From Parabacteroides acidifaciens (GTDB taxonomy: Bacteria > Bacteroidota > Bacteroidia > Bacteroidales > Tannerellaceae), in contig NZ_QREV01000003.1 of assembly GCF_003363715.1 (NCBI RefSeq), positions 62,001-126,000 on the forward strand: DNA of 64,000 bases. The letters are read 5' to 3'. Of the stretch, positions 32,988 through 41,463 are shown in pieces. The notes under the pieces were generated by a model that saw only the letters and a program-made list of their open reading frames with translations, searched no databases and was not told the DNA's origin. The position numbers and the translations under genes are program-made. Within the stretch, counting starts at the first letter, position 1; the number at the start of each line of letters is the position of its first letter.

Positions 32988-35900
32988 ATGGGGAAGACGA
33001 AGAAAGTTATAGGGTATACATTGGGAGGTGTGTTATTGCTGGCCGCCGGCTTGTTCCTGCTTAACCTTCATCTGACAAAACGGCTTGAACGTTACCTGCG
33101 TAAAGAACTGATCCACCGGACGGCGGAGGCGACGGATGGCTTTTATACCCTTTCCTTCGATAATCTTTCCATCAGTTTTTTCAAAGGAGAGTTGAAGCTC
33201 GAAGGGGTGAAGCTGTTTCCCGAACCGGCAGTCTTCCGGAATTGGGAAAAGAAGGACAGCCTGCCTTCTGTCTATGTAATGGCACAGGTTGGCATGATTG
33301 ACTTTAAAGGGGTGAACCTGACTTGGCGGTGGAGTTACAAACAGTTGCATTTCGATTCGTTTGAAATCCGGCAACCGGACATACAGGTGTTCAGCCCGTA
33401 TTATTCGACGCGTACCGGAGTGAAGGTGAAGCAAGAGCCGAAAGCCAAGACTTTGTATGAGGTGATCTCTCCTTATATCAATGAATTGACGGTCCGCAGG
33501 CTCGATCTGGAAAACGCCAGCGTCTCCTATTCTGTTCAGAATCCCGCCTTACCTATAATATATGCATTGACGAATGTGAGTTTCCATGCGTATGGTTTCC
33601 GGCTGGATGAGAACTCGTCCGAAAGCGGGAAACTTCTTTATTGCGATAACTTCGACTTTATCACCAACCAGCCCCAGACGTTGCTGACGAACAATGATTT
33701 CCGCCTGCAAACGGAGCGTATCTTGTTGAGCACGGAAGATTCGGTTATCTCTATTTCCGATATCCGTCTTACCCCGCAAGGCGAATTGTGGGAGAAAAGC
33801 CGGCGGCGGCCGGACAGCTACCTGGATGCCCTGATCAGGGCAGTCGAGGTGCGGGGGATACAATTCCGGCGCGAAAATGCACTGAACTACCTGACTGCAC
33901 GCTCCTTCGATATCACTTCTTCGGATATACAGGCCTTTAATCTGGCTGGTGAAAGCCGTCCCGTGCAAACGGATTCCCTGGTAAGTTCTCTGTCGCTATA
34001 TGATGTGATCTCGCCGGTCCTGCATTCTGTTTCCATCGGGACGATCGGGATCGAGAAGGCGAAGCTGCAATATTCCCTTGCCGTAAAAGATAAAGTAGAG
34101 GTCTATAAACTGGCAAACTTCGACTTTCATGCGTACGATTTTCAGGTGGACTCTGCCTCGGAAGCCCGGCATGGCCTCTGGTACTCGCGCAACTTTTCGT
34201 TCGAGGCGAATGATATTGAGGGCATGATGACAGCCCGTAATCATCGGTTTACGGTGAAACGCATGGCGCTGGATACGGAAAGCGGGGACTTTAATCTGGA
34301 ACAGGTTCGTTTGCACCCGCTGTCGGTCCGGAGCCGTAACGATTATATGTCCGGGAGTATCGATACGGTTGGCATTCGTGGTTTGCTGTATGACAAAGGG
34401 ATTAGTGCCCGGTTGTTGAAGGTCGATCGGCCGGATTTTCATTATGTGGTGGCTCCTTCTTACAGGAAGAAGGATGTGAAAACAGCGGCCCCTGCGAATA
34501 GCCGGGTGGATGTGGAGGCGATTCTGAATCCGTTCCTGCGCTATCTATCCGTTAAACGGGTGAGCCTGAATAACGGAAATGTGGCGGTGGAAGACAAGAG
34601 CGCTGCCGAGCCGGTCACTTACAGGCTGAATGACTTTAACTTCTTTGCCACGGACATATTAGTGGATCAGGAGACGGGGAAGGGTAAAGGGCTGTTCTTC
34701 GATTATCAGGACATGGGCTTTAGTTTCAGCAATTTTGATAATTACCTGCCGGGAAAAGAGTATCGTCTCTCGGTTCGGAAAGGACAGTTCTCTACCGTAA
34801 AAGGTGTTTTGCAATTGCAGGATATTAAACTGCTTCCGGAGGAAACGGACAGGCAGAAGGGGAAAACATTCGTCCGGTTTTCGTCTCCCGAACTCCGTAT
34901 AAGCGGGTTGAAACGCATACCGGAACGTCCGGAGCGGAACATACGGCTGACTTCATTTCAGGTGGATTCGCCCGATATCCGGGTGTTCAAACCGGATGGC
35001 GGCGGATTGTCGGCTTCGCTCGAACGTTTAGCGTTGGATGGCATTTCCTGGGACAGCACGTCGTTGAAGTTGGGGACAATCCGGTTGGAAAGTCCGGTTG
35101 CGGATATCTATCCCGGCCGTTATCCGGATACCTTGTCCCGTAAGGCGAAGAAGGAGCCGGTGGATTTATATGCGACGTTAGGAAAGATTGCCGGAGAGAT
35201 ATCTTTGGACAGGTTCAGCCTGACCGATGCGAATATACAGTATGCTTATTATGGTAAAAGCGATTCGTTGCAGCATCAGAAGCTGGATACGACGAACCTG
35301 TTTGTGGAAGGATTGACGGTGGACAACCGCCGGCGTTCCTATAAACTGGATGATATACGCTTCTCCACCCGCAACTTGGCGTTTCCGTTAGATAATGGTT
35401 TCTACACTTTGCAGGTGGGCGGTGTGGACTTGACTAAATCGAGTGCGCTTGTCGAGCATATCCGTCTTGTCTCTCCCTACCCGAAGATGGAGTTTGCCTA
35501 TTTGCAGCCGCGTCATGCGGATTGGTTTGATGTGAGTGTCGGAAGCGTTTCCCTGACCGGTATCGACCTGCCTTCCTATTTCACGGATAAAGTGCTCCGG
35601 ATCGACGATGTGCAAGTGTCGGACGCAGTGTTGCAGAACTTCAAGAACCAGCAGATTCCGGGACCCCGGCATATCGTTCCGATGATCTATTCCGGCCTCC
35701 AGAAGGCGCCTGTCAAACTGGATTTCAAAAGGGTGGGAGTGAAGAACTTCTCTGTTGTTTATGAAGAGTTGGCAAAGAAGGGGACGACGCCCGGCAAGCT
35801 CTTCTTTACGGATATGAACGGTACGTTTTCCGGCTTCACGAACCTTGTTTCCCGTCCGGACCAATACATCCGGCTGGATGCTGGCGGCAAGCTGATGGGG

Positions 35901-36503
35901 CAGGGGGTGTTTACCGCGACATGGAAATTACCTGTCGATTCGCTGAACGACCGTTTTCTGTTGAATGCCCGCCTGGATAGTTTTGACCTGACGGCCTTGA
36001 ATGAGTTGATTGTCCCCTTGGCTTCGGCCGAGGTCCAGAGCGGGCATGTCCGGGGAATGACATTCAGCACGGAAGCCTCCAGCAAAGGTGCGACCGTAGA
36101 GATGCTTTTCCTGTATAATGATCTGAAAGCAGCCCTGTTGAAGGAGAAGGACGGGGAACTGACGGACAAGAAGTTCCTGACAAGCCTTGTCAACCTTATT
36201 TTAAAAAATGATAATCCGGATAAAACAAAGAATGGTTATAACAATCCGCGTCATTCGAATGTTTCAATAATAAGAGATCCTTATCATTCCACCTTCAACT
36301 ATTTGTGGCAGATATTGAGGCCGCCGCTGATCGAGTCGGTCGGTGTCTCCAAAAAGAAACAGGATGCGGCTACACATGTCGTGACTTTCTTTACAAAGGT
36401 GAAGAACTTCTTCCGCGGTAAAAAGAAAGTGGAGGAGAAAGCCGTTCCGGAAGGAAATGAAGAAGATACTTTATCATTGGAATTTGAACCGGTAAATAAT
36501 TAA
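32988..36503 (+). CDS. large AsmA-like membrane-anchored protein
   Basis: 1171 residues with one N-terminal membrane segment (about 7-28) and a long beta-rich extracytoplasmic part. It has at least four repeated units with phrases like VRRLDLENASVSY, SVKRVSLNNGNVAVEDK, SLDRFSLTDANIQY and the common tail F.ATDILVDQETGKG/F.AYDFQVDSASEA. This resembles the AsmA/DUF748/TamB class of lipid-transport bridge proteins, but I place it there only by architecture. It precedes the GNAT gene by 4 nt and probably forms an operon with it. Confidence 0.65.
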   Translation: MGKTKKVIGYTLGGVLLLAAGLFLLNLHLTKRLERYLRKELIHRTAEATDGFYTLSFDNLSISFFKGELKLEGVKLFPEPAVFRNWEKKDSLPSVYVMAQVGMIDFKGVNLTWRWSYKQLHFDSFEIRQPDIQVFSPYYSTRTGVKVKQEPKAKTLYEVISPYINELTVRRLDLENASVSYSVQNPALPIIYALTNVSFHAYGFRLDENSSESGKLLYCDNFDFITNQPQTLLTNNDFRLQTERILLSTEDSVISISDIRLTPQGELWEKSRRRPDSYLDALIRAVEVRGIQFRRENALNYLTARSFDITSSDIQAFNLAGESRPVQTDSLVSSLSLYDVISPVLHSVSIGTIGIEKAKLQYSLAVKDKVEVYKLANFDFHAYDFQVDSASEARHGLWYSRNFSFEANDIEGMMTARNHRFTVKRMALDTESGDFNLEQVRLHPLSVRSRNDYMSGSIDTVGIRGLLYDKGISARLLKVDRPDFHYVVAPSYRKKDVKTAAPANSRVDVEAILNPFLRYLSVKRVSLNNGNVAVEDKSAAEPVTYRLNDFNFFATDILVDQETGKGKGLFFDYQDMGFSFSNFDNYLPGKEYRLSVRKGQFSTVKGVLQLQDIKLLPEETDRQKGKTFVRFSSPELRISGLKRIPERPERNIRLTSFQVDSPDIRVFKPDGGGLSASLERLALDGISWDSTSLKLGTIRLESPVADIYPGRYPDTLSRKAKKEPVDLYATLGKIAGEISLDRFSLTDANIQYAYYGKSDSLQHQKLDTTNLFVEGLTVDNRRRSYKLDDIRFSTRNLAFPLDNGFYTLQVGGVDLTKSSALVEHIRLVSPYPKMEFAYLQPRHADWFDVSVGSVSLTGIDLPSYFTDKVLRIDDVQVSDAVLQNFKNQQIPGPRHIVPMIYSGLQKAPVKLDFKRVGVKNFSVVYEELAKKGTTPGKLFFTDMNGTFSGFTNLVSRPDQYIRLDAGGKLMGQGVFTATWKLPVDSLNDRFLLNARLDSFDLTALNELIVPLASAEVQSGHVRGMTFSTEASSKGATVEMLFLYNDLKAALLKEKDGELTDKKFLTSLVNLILKNDNPDKTKNGYNNPRHSNVSIIRDPYHSTFNYLWQILRPPLIESVGVSKKKQDAATHVVTFFTKVKNFFRGKKKVEEKAVPEGNEEDTLSLEFEPVNN

Positions 36504-36507
36504 GAAT

Positions 36508-36774
36508 ATGGATTATACAATTACTCATTATCCCGAAAAGAATCGTTTCGAAACGAAGTTGGATGGCGTAACGGCCTTTGTACAGTATCGTCTGTCCGGC
36601 GACAAACTGGATATTATCCACACAATCGTTCCCCCGGCCATTGAAGGCCGTGGAGTGGCTGCCGCTTTAGTGAAATACGCTTATGATTATGCAATCGAAC
36701 ACGGAATGAAGCCGTTGGCTACCTGCTCGTATGCCGTTGCCTGGTTGCACCGCCATCCGGAGTATGCCGGATAA
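36508..36774 (+). CDS. small GNAT-like N-acetyltransferase (YjdJ type)
   Basis: 88 residues. IVPPAIEGRGVAAALVKYAYDYA holds the acetyl-CoA-binding R/Q-x-x-G-x-A/G loop in a minimal GNAT fold; MKPLATCSYAVAWL and RHPEY are the family's conserved end. The substrate is unknown. The start lies 4 nt after the AsmA-like gene. Confidence 0.85.
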   Translation: MDYTITHYPEKNRFETKLDGVTAFVQYRLSGDKLDIIHTIVPPAIEGRGVAAALVKYAYDYAIEHGMKPLATCSYAVAWLHRHPEYAG

Positions 36775-36779
36775 AGAGG

Positions 36780-37427
36780 TCAGTCCTTTATCTCGACACC
36801 CAGCATCCGCACTAAATCCAGTGCTTGCAGGGAAGAGACGGAAGCGCCCCGTAGTTCGCTACCGGCAAGGCTGCTGATACGGATGCCGGATATTTCGGAA
36901 TCCGACAGGTCGATCCCTTTCAGGGAAGTCCGGTAGAACTCGGCCTCGATCAGGTTGCAGGCCTCAAAAGCGACGCTTGTAAGTTGGCAACCTTCTATTC
37001 CGGCTCCCCGGAGGTTGCAGCGGATGAATTGTATATAGCGCAGCTTGCTCATCGAAAGATTCATATATTCTCCCCGGCATTCGTCAAACGTGATATGATT
37101 GAATATCCCGTCTGCCATATTGGTCCCCATTAGTTTGCACCCGAGAAACTCCACCCGGTGGAAGCCGCAGCCGGTAAAGTTGACGTTCGACAGGTCGCAG
37201 TTCTTGAAAACCACGTCGCTGAACTGTGATTTCCTAAAGCTGCACTCCCCGAAGCTGCAGTTGGCAAAAACGCAGGACTGTACCGAAAGATTATCTTTCT
37301 TCAGCCCTTCTATGCGCAGGCTCTTGAAAGCATACTCGGTTAAATCTTCGTCGTTCTTCTCTAACGCAGTCTGTATGTCTATATCTTCGTGCAGTGTGCT
37401 TGCCAAACGGGGTTGTGTAATTTTCAT
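36780..37427 (-). CDS. pentapeptide-repeat protein
   Basis: 215 residues from the ATG at 37427 (MKITQPRL); a longer frame runs into the tRNA-Pro gene and is rejected. Residues about 55-200 contain around 20 degenerate A(D/N)LXX-type repeats (for example CVFANCSFGECSFRKSQF, NLRGAGIEGCQLTSVAFEA), forming the right-handed quadrilateral beta helix. Some family members mimic DNA and bind gyrase; there is no evidence for that here. It lies downstream of tRNA-Pro on the minus strand and convergent with the GNAT gene, 5 nt apart. Confidence 0.85.
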   Translation of the reverse strand: MKITQPRLASTLHEDIDIQTALEKNDEDLTEYAFKSLRIEGLKKDNLSVQSCVFANCSFGECSFRKSQFSDVVFKNCDLSNVNFTGCGFHRVEFLGCKLMGTNMADGIFNHITFDECRGEYMNLSMSKLRYIQFIRCNLRGAGIEGCQLTSVAFEACNLIEAEFYRTSLKGIDLSDSEISGIRISSLAGSELRGASVSSLQALDLVRMLGVEIKD

Positions 37428-37508
37428 ATAATGTCTGTTTTTTTGAATGTCCGGGTAAAGATTTTTGAATGTTCCGGTAAAGATACTTACTACCGGGGTA
37501 AATGGATA

Positions 37509-37543
37509 AAAAAAGAGGACATATCTTTCGATATATCCTCTTT
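37509..37543 (-). terminator. terminator after tRNA-Pro
   Basis: A strong stem pairs AGAGGA with TCCTCT and extends through ATATC/GATAT, flanked by A and T runs, directly downstream of the tRNA on the minus strand. Confidence 0.8.
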
Positions 37544-37548
37544 TGTAG

Positions 37549-37622
37549 TCGGGATGAGAAGACTCGAACTTCCGACCTCCACGTCCCGAACGTGGCGCGC
37601 TAGCCAACTGTGCTACATCCCG
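37549..37622 (-). tRNA. tRNA-Pro(CGG)
   Basis: 74 nt on the minus strand. Acceptor arms CGGGATG and CATCCCG pair perfectly; the anticodon arm CCACG-TTCGGGA-CGTGG gives anticodon CGG; the T loop GTTCGAGTC is standard. No CCA is encoded. Promoter upstream and terminator downstream. Confidence 0.95.
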
Positions 37623-37638
37623 TTTTTGATTACGGCTG

Positions 37639-37668
37639 CAAAGGTACAACTAATTTTTAAACGACAAA
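37639..37668 (-). promoter_or_regulatory. tRNA-Pro promoter
   Basis: On the minus strand TTTG (37665-37668), N18, TACCTTTG (37639-37646); spacing one base shorter than the usual range. Confidence 0.6.
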
Positions 37669-37757
37669 TACTTTTGCTGTTTTTTTTTCATTCTTGCCGT
37701 GATTTTTTCGCCCCACCACCCAATCTCCAATTTCTTTGAATATTTTTCATCAAATAA

Positions 37758-37788
37758 TTTGGACTGTAACAAATAATGTTTACCTTTG
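37758..37788 (+). promoter_or_regulatory. tRNA-Phe promoter
   Basis: TTTG (37758-37761), N19, TACCTTTG (37781-37788), full consensus, 20 nt before the tRNA 5' end. Confidence 0.8.
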
Positions 37789-37808
37789 CACCCGTTAAAC
37801 AAAACAAC

Positions 37809-37881
37809 GGTGCCATAGCTCAGTTGGTAGAGCAAAGGACTGAAAATCCTTGTGTCCCCGGTTCGATTCCTGGTGGCACCA
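37809..37881 (+). tRNA. tRNA-Phe(GAA)
   Basis: 73 nt. Acceptor arms GGTGCCA and TGGCACC pair; the anticodon arm GGACTGAAAATCC gives GAA; the T arm CCCCGGTTCGATTCCTGG is regular. CCA is not encoded. It borders the accessory region; tRNA genes are common integration targets, but no duplicated 3' end was found in this window. Confidence 0.96.
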
Positions 37882-37905
37882 CTTTTAAGAAAAGAAAAAC
37901 GATGT

Positions 37906-37939
37906 AAATCCCTGAATTTCAAAGAAGTTCAGGGATTTT
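37906..37939 (+). terminator. terminator after tRNA-Phe
   Basis: AAATCCCTGAA (37906-37916) pairs with TTCAGGGATTT (37928-37938) and ends in a T-run. Confidence 0.8.
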
Positions 37940-38132
37940 CCATTTCCAAGAATAGGCAAAATAAGTGGGATTAAAGCAAACTATACGTTCTTATTCGGGG
38001 GACGGTTTTAGAAAGCCCTGAATGTTCCACTAATCAATAGTTACTTCATTCTTTTACAGCACGTTGCGCTATTTTACATAACAGAGTCCTCGGTTCGATT
38101 TCCTAACTTTGTATCATTAAAAATTGAGCAGT

Positions 38133-39206
38133 ATGGAAAGAAAAAGATTCAGTGTTTTGTTCTTCATCAAGAGAAGCAAACTGTTAAAAAACGGAGAAGC
38201 TCCCGTGCGTGTGCGTGTCACTTATGACCGCTTGTATGTGGAACTTCAACTAAAACGAAGCGTAAAAGTCCCACTTTGGTCGCAGGACAAAGAGAAATCA
38301 ATAGGCAAAGACCGCAATTCCGTAGAACTAAACCATTACATTGATGCCTTGCGTGTGAAATTCTATCAAATCTACCAAGATTTAGAACTGGAGGGAAAGA
38401 TTATTTCTGCCCGTGCCATAGTAAACCGCTATCAGGGAAAGGACGAAACTTTCAAGACATTATATAATGTATTCAAGGAGCATAACGACAACTGCCGGAA
38501 GCTAATCGGAACGGATTATGCCGACATTACCGTAAGACGTTACGATAATTGCCTTAAATATCTTATGGAACTGGTGAAACGGGATTATAAGGTAGATGAT
38601 ATTCTACTACGTGAAGTAAACGGGGAATTGGTGCGCAACTTTGATTTATACCTGAAAACGGAAAAGCATTGCGCACAGAATACCGTTATCCGTTATATGA
38701 AGTGTTTCAAGAAAGTGATAAACCTTGCCATTGCAAACGAATGGATAACAAAAAATCCGTTTGCCGGAATCAAGTTTCACGAGGTGGAAGTAAACAAACA
38801 GTTCCTTAGCCAAGCCGAAATAAATAAGATATGGCAGAAAGAGTTTAAGATAGAACGGCTGGAACTGGTACGGGATGTATTCATTTTCTGTGTGTACACC
38901 GGATTGGCGTTTATAGACGTATATAATTTACGCCCCGAACATATTTCCGAAGATAGTAACGGTAATTTATGGATAGTAAAAGCCCGTGAAAAAACAAATA
39001 ACCTTTGTAATATTCCACTTTTGAGCATTCCGAAACAGATACTTGACAAATACAAGGACAATCCGTATTGCCTTGACAAAGGCGTAATGCTGCCTGTCCC
39101 TTGTAATCAGAAGATGAACAGTTATTTGAAAGAAATTGCCGACCTATGCGGAATTAGAAAAAATCTGACCACGCATACCGCAAGACATGTGATTTCTTCT
39201 TTCTGA
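38133..39206 (+). pseudogene. tyrosine recombinase/integrase, C-terminally truncated
   Basis: 357 residues from the ATG at 38133, with a -7 box TAACTTTG at 38104-38111. It has the Bacteroidetes integrase layout: an N-terminal Arm-binding domain, a SAM-like core-binding domain, and a catalytic domain with CVYTGLAFIDVYNL and HTARH. The normal continuation after HTARH (a helix leading to LGH and the catalytic Tyr) is missing; five unrelated residues and a stop follow. Without the tyrosine it cannot recombine DNA. The break at about 39190 marks a deletion or insertion junction. Confidence 0.85.
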
Positions 39207-39433
39207 TTGAAATACAAGGAATTATAGAAGACCTATTTGATAACAGGTAACGATTTAGAAACGAGCGAACTACTCTAATTCGCTATGTTTTGCATTAAGT
39301 CAAAAGAACACTTCATTACTTTGCAAAGATAGTATTTTTTTGTTTATCTGCTATCTTTTCTTGCCGTAATTTTATAGCCAAATTCCTATAAACTTTATAG
39401 TTGTCGAATTTTTCTCTCTTTTTATTATAACAG
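39207..39433. other. AT-rich junction without a gene
   Basis: 227 bp separating two gene remnants. It holds one minus-strand -7-like box (TATCTTTG, 39324-39331) pointing into the truncated integrase. At about 39430 the base composition jumps from AT-rich to GC-rich, which I read as a second recombination junction. Confidence 0.5.
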
Positions 39434-39619
39434 ATGGCGGACTCCGGCCCGAGCTGCTCGCTGGCGGAAGCGTTGAGCAAGCAGGATTTGTTCATCAACT
39501 CCACGCTGGCGCAACTCGGCTACAACATACTGTGGAAGATGTTCCGAAACGGAATGATCGAGCATCAAGGGCTGTTCCTGAATTTAGAGACATTAAAGGT
39601 CAATCCGATAAATGTATAA
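39434..39619 (+). pseudogene. C-terminal fragment of a PRTRC-system ThiF-like protein
   Basis: The 61 codons translate to a piece with SCSLAEALSKQDLFINSTLA and ILWKMFRNGMIEHQGLFLNL, which matches my memory of the end of the E1-like ThiF protein of PRTRC plasmid/ICE clusters. An in-frame stop lies directly upstream (39428-39430), so the N-terminal 200 or so residues are gone. No other PRTRC gene is present. It is a scar from loss of a larger mobile segment. Confidence 0.65.
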
Positions 39620-39642
39620 GATTTGAACCTATTAATATTTTT

Positions 39643-40524
39643 CTAATTTTTAAGCCTATATTGACTTGGGGTTATCCCCTCGTATCTCTTAAAGAAGCGA
39701 ACAAAGTGCTGTGGATATTGAAACCCCAGTTTGTTGGCAACTTGCGTAATGCTCTTTTCCGGATATAACAACGCTTCTTTGGCTATGTCAAGCATCTTCA
39801 ACTGTATATATTCCTTGGCAGATTTTCCCGTTTCTTTTTTAACCAAATCCCCGAAATAGTTAGGAGACAAACATATTTTATCCGCGAAATACTGGACGGA
39901 AGGAACGCCGTTTTGCAACGCGGATTCAGAATTAAGGTATTCGTCGATTAACTTCTCGAATCGGCTCAGCACATCCAGATTCATATCCTGACGGGTAATG
40001 AATTGTCGCTCGTAGAACCGCATACAATAATCCAGAAGTAACTCGATATTAGTACATATCAGGCTTTTAGTGTGTTTATCAATGGCGTGTTGCAATTCCG
40101 CCCGGACAATGGCCAAGCAATTATGAACAACCATACGTTCTTCTGCGGAAAGATGGAGTGCTTCATTTGCCTCATAGGAAAAGAACGTATATTTCTTAAT
40201 TTTCTGTCCCAATGACGTTCCTCGAATGAAATCAGGATGGAACAATAATCCGATGGATTTGGGTAATGTTCCTTCAATGCGTGTATAACCGACCGTCTGT
40301 CCTGGAGCAAAACTAACTACAGTTTTATCATCGAAGTCATAATGATTTTTTCCGTAATTGATAATACACCCTTTGGTCTCTTTTAGAAAGATCCCGTAAA
40401 AACCGACAGTCATCCGATAGTTTCCCTGACTTTCGGGCCTGTCGAAATCGACCATATTTACTAATGGATGACGAGTTTGAAACCCGAACAATTCGTTATA
40501 TTGTTCAACGGTGTCTATTTTCAT
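39643..40524 (-). CDS. AraC-family regulator of the redox operon (inferred)
   Basis: 293 residues from the ATG at 40524, preceded by GGAAG; an ATG at 40536 is an equally possible start. The N-terminal domain (TVEQYNELFGFQTRHPLVNM...GCIINYGKNHYDFDDKTVVSF) is a cupin-like sensor. The C-terminal AraC domain (about 200-293) has VQYFADKICLSPNYFGDLVK and ITQVANKLGFQYPQHFVRFF as its two helix-turn-helix units. It is divergent from the redox genes, with 16-bp direct repeats between them, so it very likely activates that operon. The inducer is unknown. Confidence 0.85.
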   Translation of the reverse strand: MKIDTVEQYNELFGFQTRHPLVNMVDFDRPESQGNYRMTVGFYGIFLKETKGCIINYGKNHYDFDDKTVVSFAPGQTVGYTRIEGTLPKSIGLLFHPDFIRGTSLGQKIKKYTFFSYEANEALHLSAEERMVVHNCLAIVRAELQHAIDKHTKSLICTNIELLLDYCMRFYERQFITRQDMNLDVLSRFEKLIDEYLNSESALQNGVPSVQYFADKICLSPNYFGDLVKKETGKSAKEYIQLKMLDIAKEALLYPEKSITQVANKLGFQYPQHFVRFFKRYEGITPSQYRLKN

Positions 40525-40611
40525 TATTTCTTCCATACAACTTCTGCTTATTGATTTCACTACAAAAATAGTGATTATTTTATCATTTGGGTTCATCCCA
40601 ATCTATGAAAA

Positions 40612-40759
40612 AGTAATCGGGGTAAATATTTGCACAAATTCCGTAATTTCGGTAATACGCTTGCTGTTCAATAAAATACGGGGACTTCAAAATCAGTAAT
40701 CGGGGTAAATTCTTCCTTGGTTTCGGTACATCGGTTCTTGTAAGTTCCCTGTAATTTTG
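40612..40759 (+). promoter_or_regulatory. operator repeats and promoter of the redox operon
   Basis: AGTAATCGGGGTAAAT occurs identically at 40612-40627 and 40695-40710, each followed by TTTCGGTA (40647-40654 and 40721-40728). TAATTTTG at 40752-40759 is a likely -7 box without a good -33, as expected for an activator-dependent promoter; the second repeat copy ends just upstream of where the -33 would lie. Minus-strand TATTTTTG (40563-40570) may serve the araC gene. Confidence 0.6.
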
Positions 40760-40810
40760 CCACCATAAATCATAAGGGTATTGAATCAAAAAACAATAAA
40801 CTCAATAATT

Positions 40811-41428
40811 ATGAAACGTATTTTATTTTTAGCAATTATGGCAATAACCGTTTTTACAGCATCTTGCAACGGGCAGTCTCGTAAAACAGATGGTTCTTCT
40901 TCCCAATCTAAGAAAGTGCTGATTATTTCATCGAGTCCCAGCAAGGGCGGTAATTCAGATTTACTGTGCGACGAGTTTCTCCGAGGTGCCAAAGACGCAG
41001 GGCATGAAGCGGAGAAGGTATTTCTGAATGATTTGGACATCCAATTCCTGCGGATAAAAGACGATTATACGGACCGCAATCTTGAAATCAATGATGACGC
41101 TCCAAAAGTCGTGGCAAAGATGATAGAGGCCGATGTTATCGTGATGGCTACTCCTATTTATAACGACAATATGTGTGGCCAGATGAAAACGATGATGGAC
41201 CGGGTTTTCGAGAGGGAGAGTGAAGTAAAGAACAAGGAGTTTTATTTTATCATGACTGCCGGAGGTTCCAATACGGGATGTGCATTGTTAGGTTTCCGCA
41301 ATTTTATTCGGTATCTGCCCGGTTCCAAGGAGAAAGGGGTTATTCAAGGAACGGGGATACATTTGAAAGGGACCGTGAAAGGAAAGCCTGTGATGAAGGA
41401 AGCCTACGAAATGGGGAAAAACGTATAA
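40811..41428 (+). CDS. lipoprotein flavodoxin-like NAD(P)H-dependent FMN reductase
   Basis: 205 residues from the ATG at 40811. MKRILFLAIMAITVFTASC is a lipoprotein signal (Cys19). The mature part is a flavodoxin fold: LIISSSPSKGGNSDLLCDEF binds FMN phosphate and MATPIYNDNMCGQMKTMMDR is the conserved second loop. It would carry FMN on the periplasmic or outer face of the envelope. First gene of the redox operon, facing the AraC gene. Electron donor and acceptor are unknown. Confidence 0.85.
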   Translation: MKRILFLAIMAITVFTASCNGQSRKTDGSSSQSKKVLIISSSPSKGGNSDLLCDEFLRGAKDAGHEAEKVFLNDLDIQFLRIKDDYTDRNLEINDDAPKVVAKMIEADVIVMATPIYNDNMCGQMKTMMDRVFERESEVKNKEFYFIMTAGGSNTGCALLGFRNFIRYLPGSKEKGVIQGTGIHLKGTVKGKPVMKEAYEMGKNV

Positions 41429-41463
41429 ATAAACCAAATAGAGAATTTTAAAGACAAGTTGTT

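Noticed and set aside
37428-37649. N-terminal extension of the pentapeptide protein.
   Set aside because: It would translate through tRNA-Pro and its terminator.
38089-38105. CGGTTCGATT at 38091-38100 repeats part of the tRNA-Phe T arm (37859-37868), suggesting an attachment site.
   Set aside because: Only 10 bases match, the flanks diverge at once, and the stretch lies in the integrase promoter region; T-arm-like words occur by chance.
39316-39504. A 62-codon minus-strand frame between the integrase and ThiF remnants.
   Set aside because: Low-complexity, AT-rich and partly antisense to the ThiF fragment; no start signal.
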